This document shows, in pieces, positions 7,095 through 13,119 of a stretch of 16,648 nucleotides of DNA. The stretch covers positions 1 to 16,648 of the forward strand of contig WRMU01000012.1 in NCBI GenBank assembly GCA_009776965.1, given 5' to 3'. The DNA comes from Microgenomates group bacterium (GTDB lineage Bacteria > Patescibacteriota > Microgenomatia > UBA1400 > PJMF01). Each line of letters opens with the position of its first letter. The stretch's first letter is position 1. The notes under the pieces were generated by a model. That model searched no databases, had not been told where the DNA came from, and saw nothing but the letters and a program-made list of their open reading frames with translations. A program made the translations under genes and the position numbers.

Positions 7095-7103
7095 ATTATA
7101 ACA
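7095..7103 (-). promoter_or_regulatory. Extended -10 promoter for the structured leader and 6375-6920 gene
   Basis: On the minus strand this reads TGTTATAAT, identical to the tyrS extended -10. No -35 hexamer is apparent. Transcription would begin near 7088, just before the first long stem. Confidence 0.6.
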
Positions 7104-7138
7104 TATGAGGTATTAGTAAGAATGCTAGAGGAGGTTGA

Positions 7139-7315
7139 ATGTTTCCTGATCCAGAAATGCTAAAATTATTAGAGACGGTTAGCCCCTATGTTATTAGAGA
7201 CAGCCGTGGGGACAGCACTGGTATAAGAGACGACGCTACAGCCAAGGTAAAAAAAGCTTGGGAAGAACTCAAAAGGATTGAAAGAGAGATTGAGGGAGAT
7301 TTTGAGGAAGATTAA
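7139..7315 (+). CDS. Small acidic/helical protein, 58 residues, unknown
   Basis: The ATG at 7139 follows a strong Shine-Dalgarno sequence (AGAGGAGG at 7127-7134, 4 bases before the start). The product, beginning MFPDPEMLKLLETVSPYVIRD and ending ERIEGD-type acidic residues, has a predicted C-terminal helix with alternating Lys/Glu (KVKKAWEELKRIEREIEGDFEED). I recognise no family. It lies between the structured leader and the recombinase cluster in the same direction as the recombinase. The strong ribosome binding site is the main reason to call it real; a short regulatory or excision-related protein is possible, but this is not shown. Confidence 0.55.
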   Translation: MFPDPEMLKLLETVSPYVIRDSRGDSTGIRDDATAKVKKAWEELKRIEREIEGDFEED

Positions 7316-7400
7316 TTTAATATTTTTTTGACACTTTACCAGATAAGAATGATGATTTTTTGGTATTTTAGCTGATTTTTGGTGGGAGAATGTCATGTAG

Positions 7401-7583
7401 ATGACAGTAGAACAAGCTAGAGAAAAACTAGAGAAAAGGTATGGGATGCTTTCTGATGAGAGAGTGGAGAACCTTATTGAGGTTATGAGACTTGTTGTGA
7501 GAGCGGAGTTTGATATAATCGAAAGTAAGTATGAAACGAGTAGTCGCTCTGTTGAGGGTTTCCACAACCAAACAAAAAGATGA
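7401..7583 (+). CDS. Short ORF overlapping the start of the serine recombinase gene
   Basis: The 60-residue ORF begins MTVEQAREKLEKRYGMLSDERVENLIEVMRLVVRAEF and overlaps the recombinase start by 53 bp in another frame. The pattern of a T-x-EEA-K-L helix, then a LSDEEIE-LI helix followed by hydrophobic residues, resembles short proteins I have seen encoded directly ahead of serine recombinases in small-genome bacteria, so it may be translationally coupled to the recombinase and could be a recombination accessory or directionality factor. That link is by position and general resemblance only. There is no convincing Shine-Dalgarno sequence before the ATG. The C-terminal 15-20 residues fall within the overlap and may be less constrained. 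Confidence 0.5.
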   Translation: MTVEQAREKLEKRYGMLSDERVENLIEVMRLVVRAEFDIIESKYETSSRSVEGFHNQTKR

Positions 7584-9249
7584 CGGCGATAGTCCTGAGA
7601 GACAGCTAGAGGAGATTAAGCATTTTATTGGCAAGAAAGATAATTGGCAAATAGTTGAGGTATTTGAGTTAGCGGAGAGTGCTTCTGAGGATAGCGGTGA
7701 AAGAAAGGCTTTTAATAAGATGATGGAGTATTGCCTTAATAAAGTAAATGATATAGATGTGGTTGTTTTTAAGAACATTAGTCGATTTACTAGAGATGGA
7801 AGCGAGGCTTATTTTGCGCTAAAGAATAAACTCGCAAATGAGGGAATAGCTATTTGCGATGCGGCGGGAGTTATCTCTGAGGAAACAATCAATACTATGG
7901 AAAAATGGGACTTAGAATATAAGTGGTCAGTTTTTGGCAAGTCTGAGGGACAAGAGGGATCGGAAGCAGATAAGTGGAAGGATAATAAAAGAGATGTTTT
8001 AACTCAGTTGATAGGGGCAGAAGCATATTATGTACAAGCTGGATATCCATGCCAAAAAGCTCCTTATGGATTAAAGAATGTCCATGTTGAGACAGTAAAA
8101 CATGGTAAAAGAGCTACTGTTGCAGAGAATAAAGACGAAAGCTATTATGTAAAACAGATGTTTGAGTTAGCGGCTCAAGGTTTGACAGTCAAAAAAATAA
8201 CAGAACAGGTAAATATTCTAGGCGCGAGAAGTAGACCGCGAAATATGAGAGAAAAAAGCGAAACAAAAAAAGGTAGGATTGTTGGTGTAGTTGAACCCAG
8301 ACCCCTTATTGAGTCTTCTGTGGATTATATATTAAAAAATACGATTTACGCTGGGGTTATGGTGCATAAAATGAACCATCGCCAACCTATAAAAGCTCTT
8401 GAGTTTGATGGCATTATTGATGTGGAGCTGTTTAATAAGGCGAATGTTGGCTATCAAAAAATAGTTATCGAAGGAGAGAAGGTTAAACTGTTGTTCGGTA
8501 AAGAATGCGAGGCGGAAGAACATAAGAGGCAGAGAAATAGACATAATCCACTATATCCATACAAAAGCGTGGTGCGTTGTCCCATATGTAAAGGTAAGTT
8601 TTTAGGAAGTGCGGCGTATAAAAAAAAGATTGATAAGAAATACCCTCAATATCATTGTCACAAAGGTCATAAGACATGGTCAATGCCGGCAGAAGCCTTT
8701 AATGAGGCAGTGGAGAGCTTTATAAAGGACGTTAAATTAGATGATGGGATAATGAAATTACATGATGCGCTTTTTTATGAAGAATATGAAGCAGCAATGG
8801 CAAAAAATGATGTGATGGCAGAGAAAGTTGATGCAGAGCTAGAAAAACTTGAAAAAGAACAGGAAGTAATTTATCAAAATATAAAAGCTACTTCTATCCA
8901 AAGTGTGAGGATGAGATTGGAAGCAGACTACGATGACTGCCAGCGAAGGATAGATATAATAACTACTAAGCGGCACGAGCAGGAACGACAAAGACTTGAT
9001 GTTAAGAAAGCCTTGCGTTACGGGCGATTTTTAATCGAACATTTAGAAAAATTATTGATAGATAGTGATAATATACAGCGTCAGGAGCAACTTTTTGGAC
9101 TATTATTTGACGAGGTCCCAACCATTGAAGAAATACTTAATCGAACCGCTAAATTATCCCTATCGTTCGCATATAAAGATGGTGTCATAAAAGGGGAAAT
9201 ACAAGAGTGTTGGCGCACGTGGAGTCGAACCACGCTCTCAGAGGTATAA
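7531..9249 (+). CDS. Large serine recombinase (site-specific integrase)
   Basis: The 572-residue protein has an N-terminal resolvase-type catalytic domain: VVALLRVST puts the predicted nucleophile at Ser11 with Arg9 beside it, and ISRFTRDG (83-90) supplies the conserved arginines. The recombinase domain follows (GYPCQKAPYGLK at 171-182, then TVKKITEQVNILG at 219-231). A zinc-ribbon-like element (CPIC at 350-353 with YHCHKGH at 374-380) and a long coiled coil (about 420-500) complete the large-serine-recombinase architecture. It cuts and re-joins DNA at att sites to integrate or excise the element. The last 12 codons and the TAA stop (9247-9249) lie inside the opposite-strand tRNA-Ile gene, so the C-terminus WRTWSRTTLSEV is dictated by tRNA sequence. 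No frameshift is seen, so the enzyme appears intact. Confidence 0.93.
   Translation: MKRVVALLRVSTTKQKDDGDSPERQLEEIKHFIGKKDNWQIVEVFELAESASEDSGERKAFNKMMEYCLNKVNDIDVVVFKNISRFTRDGSEAYFALKNKLANEGIAICDAAGVISEETINTMEKWDLEYKWSVFGKSEGQEGSEADKWKDNKRDVLTQLIGAEAYYVQAGYPCQKAPYGLKNVHVETVKHGKRATVAENKDESYYVKQMFELAAQGLTVKKITEQVNILGARSRPRNMREKSETKKGRIVGVVEPRPLIESSVDYILKNTIYAGVMVHKMNHRQPIKALEFDGIIDVELFNKANVGYQKIVIEGEKVKLLFGKECEAEEHKRQRNRHNPLYPYKSVVRCPICKGKFLGSAAYKKKIDKKYPQYHCHKGHKTWSMPAEAFNEAVESFIKDVKLDDGIMKLHDALFYEEYEAAMAKNDVMAEKVDAELEKLEKEQEVIYQNIKATSIQSVRMRLEADYDDCQRRIDIITTKRHEQERQRLDVKKALRYGRFLIEHLEKLLIDSDNIQRQEQLFGLLFDEVPTIEEILNRTAKLSLSFAYKDGVIKGEIQECWRTWSRTTLSEV
9209..9232. repeat. Putative attR inside the tRNA-Ile T-arm/acceptor region
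   Basis: The stretch matches the left copy at 5795-5824 in three blocks (9, 5 and 8 bases). On the minus strand it covers the T-loop TTCGACT, the 3' T-stem and the acceptor strand TGCGCCA. Integration here rebuilds a complete tRNA on the right side. The exact crossover dinucleotide cannot be assigned. Confidence 0.55.
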
Positions 9250-9281
9250 GCTCTGGGTCCTAACCGATGAACGATGCGCCA
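9210..9281 (-). tRNA. trnI-UAU: tRNA-Ile(TAT)
   Basis: The cloverleaf on the minus strand is complete. The acceptor is TGGCGCA (9281-9275) with TGCGCCA (9217-9211), 7 perfect pairs, discriminator A from 9210, CCA not encoded. The D-arm is GTTC/GGAC with loop ATCGGTTA. The anticodon stem is CAGAG/CTCTG with loop CTTATAC, giving anticodon TAT at 9248-9246. The T-arm is CGTGG/CCACG with loop TTCGACT. Anticodon UAU reads AUA isoleucine codons. Most bacteria instead use a CAU anticodon converted by TilS lysidine synthase, so this is unusual. It is the target of the serine-recombinase element and its 3' half overlaps the recombinase gene. Confidence 0.9.
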
Positions 9282-9315
9282 GTAGAGTTTATTTTAACAT
9301 AGATTGACAGAAGCG

Positions 9316-9324
9316 TGTTAAAAT
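9316..9324 (+). promoter_or_regulatory. Extended -10 promoter of rmuC
   Basis: TGTTAAAAT is an extended -10 ending 7 bases before the rmuC ATG at 9332, with no Shine-Dalgarno sequence between. TTGACA at 9304-9309 is only 9 bp upstream of the -10, too close to act as its -35. Confidence 0.55.
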
Positions 9325-9331
9325 AGCGCAT

Positions 9332-10405
9332 ATGCAAACCACTATCTTTGGATTATTAATTTTGGTGATGGCGGGGGCGATTATTTGGTTGTTGATGAAA
9401 TTGACAAAACAGATGCAGCCGAAGGAGGAAAACAATGAAGCAGAGAAAGTTTTTCATCAAGATTTAACGGAGCTGCGCCGAGATGTATTGAACTTACAGA
9501 ATGAATTGAATAAAACGCTTAATGAGCGGCTGGAAAAAAATCATGATAACTGGAGCAGGGAACATAAAAATACGATGGAGGTGGTGAATGAATTGACGAA
9601 GCGATTGACAAAATTGGATGATACTAACCAGCGGGTGGTGGACGTGACGGCGGAATTGAAAACGATTCAAAACGTGTTGCAGAATCCTAAACAGCGCGGG
9701 ACTTTTGGGGAGTATCAGCTGGAGAGTGTGTTGGGGAATGTGATGAGTCCGACGCAATATCAAATGCAATATCAGTTTAAGAGCAAGGAAGCGGTGGATG
9801 CGGTGGTATTTTTGGATAAAGGGAAGATGTTGCCGATAGATAGTAAGTTTAGTTTGGAGAATTATAATCGGATGGTGGAGGCGAAAAATAAGGAGCAGAA
9901 GGAAAATTATTTGAAGTTATTAAAGCAGGATTTGAAAAATAGAATTGATGAGACGAGTAAATATATCCGACCCGAGGAGAGTACGATGGAATTGGCGTTT
10001 ATGTTTGTGCCTAGCGAGAGTTTGTATTATGATTTGCTGACTAATTATGCGGGGAGCGGGAGCAGTGAGAGGAACTTGATTGATTATGCTTATAAGGATA
10101 AGAAGGTGATTATTGTGTCGCCGACGACATTGATTGCTTATTTGCAGACGGTGTTGCAGGGACTGCGGAGCTTGCAAATTGAGGAGCAGACGAAAGATAT
10201 TATTAAGAGAGTGGGACAGTTGCGAGCGCATTTGGATAAATATGGTGAGTATCATAGTAAGATTGGGAGTTCGCTGCAGACGGTGGTTAATCATTATAAT
10301 AAAGGAAGTGGTGAATGGGTAAAAATTGATAAGGATGTGGTGAAAATTGCGGGCGGGGAGATGAGGGCACAAGTGGAGCTGATTGAGGGGCCGATGAGGG
10401 AGTAA
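9332..10405 (+). CDS. rmuC: DNA recombination protein RmuC
   Basis: The 357-residue protein begins with one membrane helix (about 4-23), then a coiled coil (about 33-115). The conserved RmuC core follows: QRGTFGEYQLESVLG (121-135), MLPIDSKFSLENYNR (166-180), ELAFMFVPSESLYYDL, and KKVIIVSPTTLIAYLQTV before a second helical stretch. RmuC is a predicted membrane-associated nuclease-like protein first linked to limiting recombination of inverted repeats. The order helix, coiled coil, PD-(D/E)XK-like core is typical, and the length is at the short end of the family. The ATG is placed 7 bases after an extended -10 and has no ribosome binding site. It is the first chromosomal gene right of the integrated element and is transcribed away from the tRNA-Ile gene. 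Confidence 0.93.
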   Translation: MQTTIFGLLILVMAGAIIWLLMKLTKQMQPKEENNEAEKVFHQDLTELRRDVLNLQNELNKTLNERLEKNHDNWSREHKNTMEVVNELTKRLTKLDDTNQRVVDVTAELKTIQNVLQNPKQRGTFGEYQLESVLGNVMSPTQYQMQYQFKSKEAVDAVVFLDKGKMLPIDSKFSLENYNRMVEAKNKEQKENYLKLLKQDLKNRIDETSKYIRPEESTMELAFMFVPSESLYYDLLTNYAGSGSSERNLIDYAYKDKKVIIVSPTTLIAYLQTVLQGLRSLQIEEQTKDIIKRVGQLRAHLDKYGEYHSKIGSSLQTVVNHYNKGSGEWVKIDKDVVKIAGGEMRAQVELIEGPMRE

Positions 10406-10429
10406 AAAATGGATAAATTGGGCGGGAAA

Positions 10430-10438
10430 TGATATAAT
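10430..10438 (+). promoter_or_regulatory. Extended -10 promoter of tRNA-Arg
   Basis: TGATATAAT is a perfect extended -10, about 30 bases upstream of the tRNA. Transcription would start near 10445, within or just before a short palindrome. Confidence 0.65.
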
Positions 10439-10441
10439 ACG

Positions 10442-10453
10442 GACCTTAAGGTC
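10442..10453. other. Perfect 12-bp palindrome in the tRNA-Arg leader
   Basis: GACCTTAAGGTC lies just downstream of the extended -10 box and is followed by a T-rich stretch to 10466. It could be an operator at the transcription start, or a tiny GACC/GGTC hairpin serving as a weak terminator for rmuC readthrough. It has no distinguishing extra sequence. Confidence 0.4.
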
Positions 10454-10467
10454 TTTAATTTTCTTTA

Positions 10468-10541
10468 GCACCCGTAGCTTAATTGGATAGAGCAACAGAT
10501 TGCGGATCTGTAGGTTATGAGTTCGAGTCTCGTCGGGTGCA
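10468..10541 (+). tRNA. trnR-GCG: tRNA-Arg(GCG)
   Basis: The acceptor is GCACCCG/CGGGTGC (10468-10474 with 10534-10540), discriminator A at 10541, CCA not encoded. The D-arm is GCTT/GAGC. The anticodon stem is ACAGA/TCTGT (10495-10499, 10507-10511) with loop TTGCGGA, anticodon GCG at 10502-10504. The T-arm is ATGAG/CTCGT with loop TTCGAGT. GCG reads CGC and CGU. Most bacteria use ACG, deaminated to ICG by TadA, so the G34 form is notable. Confidence 0.92.
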
Positions 10542-10599
10542 CAAAAATAGCTGTGGGACTAAACTCAAATAACAACAGAAATGTAAAAGGGACAAAACC

Positions 10600-11022
10600 A
10601 TGAATCTTCTTCCATACCTAAACTTCAACGGAAACTGTGCAGATGCGATTGCATTTTACGAAAAGGTATTCAATGCAAAGGCAGAAATTGTTTTACAAGA
10701 AGATGCAGTAAAATTTGATGCCTCATACACAGTGCCCAAAGGCAAAGAAAAATGGATAATGCATGCAAACATGAACCTGGACGATGGTAATATGATTCAA
10801 TTCGCAGATTGCGAAGACAATGCCAAAAATATGGGCACAAACATTTGCCTTCAGCTAACATACAAAACGGAGGAGGAAGTAAAGGCAGTCTATGATGTGC
10901 TCAAGTCTGGTGGAAGGATCATTTGCGAAATGCAACCGACATTCTATGCGCCACAATATGCAGAGCTTATAGACAAATTTGGTATTCGTTGGTCAATCAT
11001 GCAGAATTTTTTAGAACAATAG
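10600..11022 (+). CDS. VOC-fold protein, PhnB-like
   Basis: The 140-residue protein shows the PhnB/glyoxalase-like layout: PYLNFNGNCADAIAFYEKVFNAK (5-27) starts the first beta-alpha-beta module, KWIMHANMNLDDGNMIQFAD (47-66) the next beta hairpin, and CEMQPTFYAPQYAELIDKFGIRWSIMQ (109-135) the C-terminal module with the usual D-x-FG-x-W ending. Members of this superfamily are metal-binding or substrate-binding; many with this annotation are of unknown substrate. It lies 59 bases after tRNA-Arg and 27 bases before the peptidase gene. AAAGGGA about 8 bases before the ATG may serve as a ribosome binding site. Its codon choice (frequent GCA, GAA, ACA) is less G-rich than the core genes, which may reflect recent transfer. 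Confidence 0.82.
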   Translation: MNLLPYLNFNGNCADAIAFYEKVFNAKAEIVLQEDAVKFDASYTVPKGKEKWIMHANMNLDDGNMIQFADCEDNAKNMGTNICLQLTYKTEEEVKAVYDVLKSGGRIICEMQPTFYAPQYAELIDKFGIRWSIMQNFLEQ

Positions 11023-11049
11023 TTAGGCTGTACTTAGAGCATAAGCATT

Positions 11050-11703
11050 ATGAAGGAGAAGAAATGGTTGATAACACTAATAGTTTTAGCGATGTTGGTT
11101 TCGCTGGGGATTTTGGCATCTAGGTTATTTTTTGATAACAACAACGGGACTTCACTAGAACCTATCCGGAGGGATCCTACGGCCCAAAACAATTCGGAAG
11201 TGGATTTGTTAATTTTAGTCAACAAAGATAGTAAAATCCCAGATGATTATCATATTGAACTGACAAAGTTGGATGAAGTGGAAGTGGCAAGAGTCATGAT
11301 TAATGATCTGGTAGGTATGCGTGATGCGGCAGCAGCGGAGGGCATTAGCCTTTCTGTAAATAGTGCTTATCGTTCTAAAGCCGAGCAACAGAAAATCTAC
11401 GATGAAATTGCAGACAAAAATAAGGTGGCGCTTTCCGGATACTCTGAGCACGAGACGGGTCTGGCCATAGATTTTGCTCTCCAAAGTGATGATGACGGTA
11501 AAGATATGAAAACGTGGATTTGGCTGAGCAGAAATGCGTATAAATACGGCTTTATTCACCGTTACCCTGAAGACAAAGCACACCTTACTGGGATTTCGTG
11601 GGAGCCATGGCATTACCGATACGTCGGCCAAAACGCTGCGAGAGAGATGTTTGAGCAAGATTTGGTTTTAGAGGAGTATCTGCTGATCAACGCAACCTTT
11701 TAG
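11050..11703 (+). CDS. vanY: D-alanyl-D-alanine carboxypeptidase, VanY/M15B family
   Basis: The 217-residue protein is a membrane-anchored zinc peptidase. Residues 5-26 form the anchor, and a short linker leads to the catalytic domain. SAYRSKAEQQKIYDEI (105-120) is the conserved S-x-YRS-Q motif, SGYSEHETGLAIDF (129-142) contains the zinc ligands His134 and Asp141, and WEPWHYRYVG (184-193) contains Glu185 as catalytic base and the third zinc ligand His188. By family knowledge it trims the terminal D-Ala of peptidoglycan stem peptides outside the membrane. It precedes an ECF sigma/anti-sigma pair, so it may be an envelope-stress output or a co-transferred cargo gene. No strong Shine-Dalgarno sequence precedes ATG 11050. 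Confidence 0.9.
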   Translation: MKEKKWLITLIVLAMLVSLGILASRLFFDNNNGTSLEPIRRDPTAQNNSEVDLLILVNKDSKIPDDYHIELTKLDEVEVARVMINDLVGMRDAAAAEGISLSVNSAYRSKAEQQKIYDEIADKNKVALSGYSEHETGLAIDFALQSDDDGKDMKTWIWLSRNAYKYGFIHRYPEDKAHLTGISWEPWHYRYVGQNAAREMFEQDLVLEEYLLINATF

Positions 11704-11744
11704 TAATTCGCTCGGTATTATTAATAGGAAAGCAAAAATCTTAA

Positions 11745-12239
11745 ATGCATGACAAATCGTCAAATCCTAATGACTTCATTACTGATGTTTTAGACAAGCA
11801 CTCCAACATGGTGTTGCGAATTGCTTACTCTAAAACAGGAAATAAAGCCGATGCCGAGGACATATTTCAAGAGGTTTTTGTTAGACTAATGAGGAGTAAG
11901 ACAAAGTTTGATAGCGAGGAGCACTTGAAAGCTTGGCTCATTAGAGTAACGGTGAATTGTAGTAAAAACTTGCTTGCCTCGGCTTGGTTTAGAAAAACTG
12001 TCGGGCTTGAGGAGGGGATGACGAGCGTACCAGCAGCGCAAGTAAGCGAAATATACGACAGTGTTTTATCGCTACCCGCTAAGTACCGCAGCGCCGTACA
12101 TTTACATTACTACGAGGGCATGTCGGTAGCAGAAATGGCGGCGGCGCTGGGAAGAAAGGAAGGGACGATTAAATCGTGGCTACATAGAGGGAGAGAATTA
12201 TTAAAATTAAAATTGAAAGGAGACTATGAAACAATTTAG
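11745..12239 (+). CDS. RNA polymerase sigma factor, ECF (sigma-70) family
   Basis: The 164-residue protein has only regions 2 and 4, as in ECF sigma factors. Region 2 covers about 17-80, with ILRI-like core binding (NMVLRIAYSKTGNKADAEDIFQEVFVRL, 21-48) and the -10-contacting segment ending FDSEEHLKAWLIRVTVN. Region 4 covers about 107-155: LPAKYRSAVHLHYYEGMSVAEMAAALGRKEGTIKSWLHRGRELL, a helix-turn-helix for the -35. It directs RNA polymerase to a small regulon. The downstream gene starts 14 bp inside it and encodes a membrane protein that looks like its anti-sigma factor. The AGGAAAG sequence ahead of the ATG may be the ribosome binding site. The ECF pair and the VanY gene upstream likely form one stress-response operon. 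Confidence 0.93.
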   Translation: MHDKSSNPNDFITDVLDKHSNMVLRIAYSKTGNKADAEDIFQEVFVRLMRSKTKFDSEEHLKAWLIRVTVNCSKNLLASAWFRKTVGLEEGMTSVPAAQVSEIYDSVLSLPAKYRSAVHLHYYEGMSVAEMAAALGRKEGTIKSWLHRGRELLKLKLKGDYETI

Positions 12240-13017
12240 TGAGGAGTATCGGAAAGATAATGAGCAGATCGTGGCCAGTGATGCTCTTATCCGAAGAACA
12301 AAAATTAGTATGAAAGGAGTAGTTATGAAAAATGACCTCATACAAAAGAAAAGTTATTTATCTAGAGGGGTGGCCGCGTTCGCTGTGGTGGGTGTAGTTG
12401 TCTGTGCGGGCTTGGTGGGCAGCAACTTTATCAACTTTGATAGTGAAACCACTACACCGATAAAAACGGCGCAGTCTGACAACTGGTTTAATTTTTCGGT
12501 TTCTGCGGCGCAGCCGCAATATGCTGATAGTCAGTTAGAGCTAAGTCAGGAAAAGGCACCTGAGGGATTTAGCATGATGGCTAGCAAGAACTCTGATTCG
12601 GGCTTCTTAATGCTGGGATACAGCTTTGACTTTGCGTACGAGGGCGCTAACATTGCTGATGTGGAATTATCAGTCGACAAGGGTTACTTTGGTTACTATG
12701 ATAAAAACCATGAGTTTGTCAGATTGGGCGAAAGCTATTCTGTGGGAGAAGCTAAACAAGCTGATAGTGGTCAGTTTGTGTGGATGATTGAGTACTCAGG
12801 TGCGGAGGTGGTGTTTCCAGAGATCCCAGCGGAGGCCTACAACATGACTCCGCAGGAGCAAGCCAGTCTCAGTATTGATCCCATCATTATTGATGGAGAG
12901 GAGGAGCCTCGTACTATAATTATTAAAGCTGTGGTTACGTTTGAGAATGGCGAAATGCAGGAGCGGTCAGTGGTTTATGATTTGCATAGTGGATCGTTAG
13001 TTTTGAACGAGAGATAA
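12226..13017 (+). CDS. Putative membrane-bound anti-sigma factor
   Basis: The 263-residue protein has a 45-residue basic/acidic cytoplasmic N-terminus, one membrane helix at about 48-69 (GVAAFAVVGVVVCAGLVG) and an outside domain of nearly 200 residues. Overlap of 14 bp with the sigma gene and a well-placed Shine-Dalgarno sequence (AAAGGAG, 5-6 bases before ATG 12226) fix the start. The layout (sigma gene, then a single-pass protein with a short N-terminal cytoplasmic part) is the usual ECF anti-sigma arrangement; no HCC zinc motif is visible, so it is not a classical zinc-binding anti-sigma domain. The outer part is acidic and beta-rich, with tandem-like segments AYEGANIADVELSVDKGYFGYY and TFENGEMQERSVVYD, possibly a sensor. 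The anti-sigma role is inference from position. Confidence 0.68.
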   Translation: MKQFSEEYRKDNEQIVASDALIRRTKISMKGVVMKNDLIQKKSYLSRGVAAFAVVGVVVCAGLVGSNFINFDSETTTPIKTAQSDNWFNFSVSAAQPQYADSQLELSQEKAPEGFSMMASKNSDSGFLMLGYSFDFAYEGANIADVELSVDKGYFGYYDKNHEFVRLGESYSVGEAKQADSGQFVWMIEYSGAEVVFPEIPAEAYNMTPQEQASLSIDPIIIDGEEEPRTIIIKAVVTFENGEMQERSVVYDLHSGSLVLNER

Positions 13018-13038
13018 ATACCATATAAGGTGGTAACA

Positions 13039-13067
13039 AAAAGGCGCTCTTAGGAGTGCCTTTTTTT
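13039..13067 (+). terminator. Intrinsic terminator of the VOC-vanY-sigma-anti-sigma operon
   Basis: The stem GGCGCTC (13043-13049) pairs with GAGTGCC (13054-13060), one G-T wobble, around a TTAG loop, preceded by A5 and followed by seven T. It lies 22 bases after the anti-sigma stop codon. Confidence 0.88.
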
Positions 13068-13094
13068 GTGCGGTTGGCCACTGTCGGGCATGGT

Positions 13095-13109
13095 TTGTGG
13101 TAAAATATG
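13095..13109 (+). promoter_or_regulatory. Extended -10 promoter of tRNA-Ser(CGA)
   Basis: TTGTGGTAAAATATG contains TGG-TAAAAT as an extended -10. It differs at one position from the same 15 bases before tRNA-Ser(GCT) (14324-14338). Transcription would start near 13113. Confidence 0.55.
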
Positions 13110-13119
13110 TGTATCCTAA

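Larger units (their letters stand above)
5795..9232. mobile_element. Integrated element with large serine recombinase at tRNA-Ile(TAT)
   Basis: The segment is bounded by two related sequences. The right one (9209-9232) is the 3' part of the intact minus-strand tRNA gene; the left one (5795-5824) is an imperfect copy. Aligning them gives blocks GTTGGCGCA, GTGGA and TCGAACCA in the same order, 22 of the right copy's 24 bases being matched, with 6 extra bases in the left copy. The recombinase coding sequence runs into the tRNA, as integrase genes of tRNA-targeting elements often do. Cargo: a phage-type small protein, a membrane-anchored protein with a structured leader, and two short ORFs. No replication, relaxase, capsid or conjugation gene is seen, so it is either a small cryptic or satellite element or a decayed remnant. 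The exact ends are inferred. Confidence 0.65.

Noticed and set aside
9304..9324. TTGACA plus TAAAAT as a normal sigma-70 promoter of rmuC
   Set aside because: The spacer is 9 bp instead of about 17; the extended -10 alone is the better reading.
9920..10495. Minus-strand open frame of 191 codons
   Set aside because: It is antisense to rmuC and runs into the tRNA-Arg gene; the residue mix is unlike a real protein.
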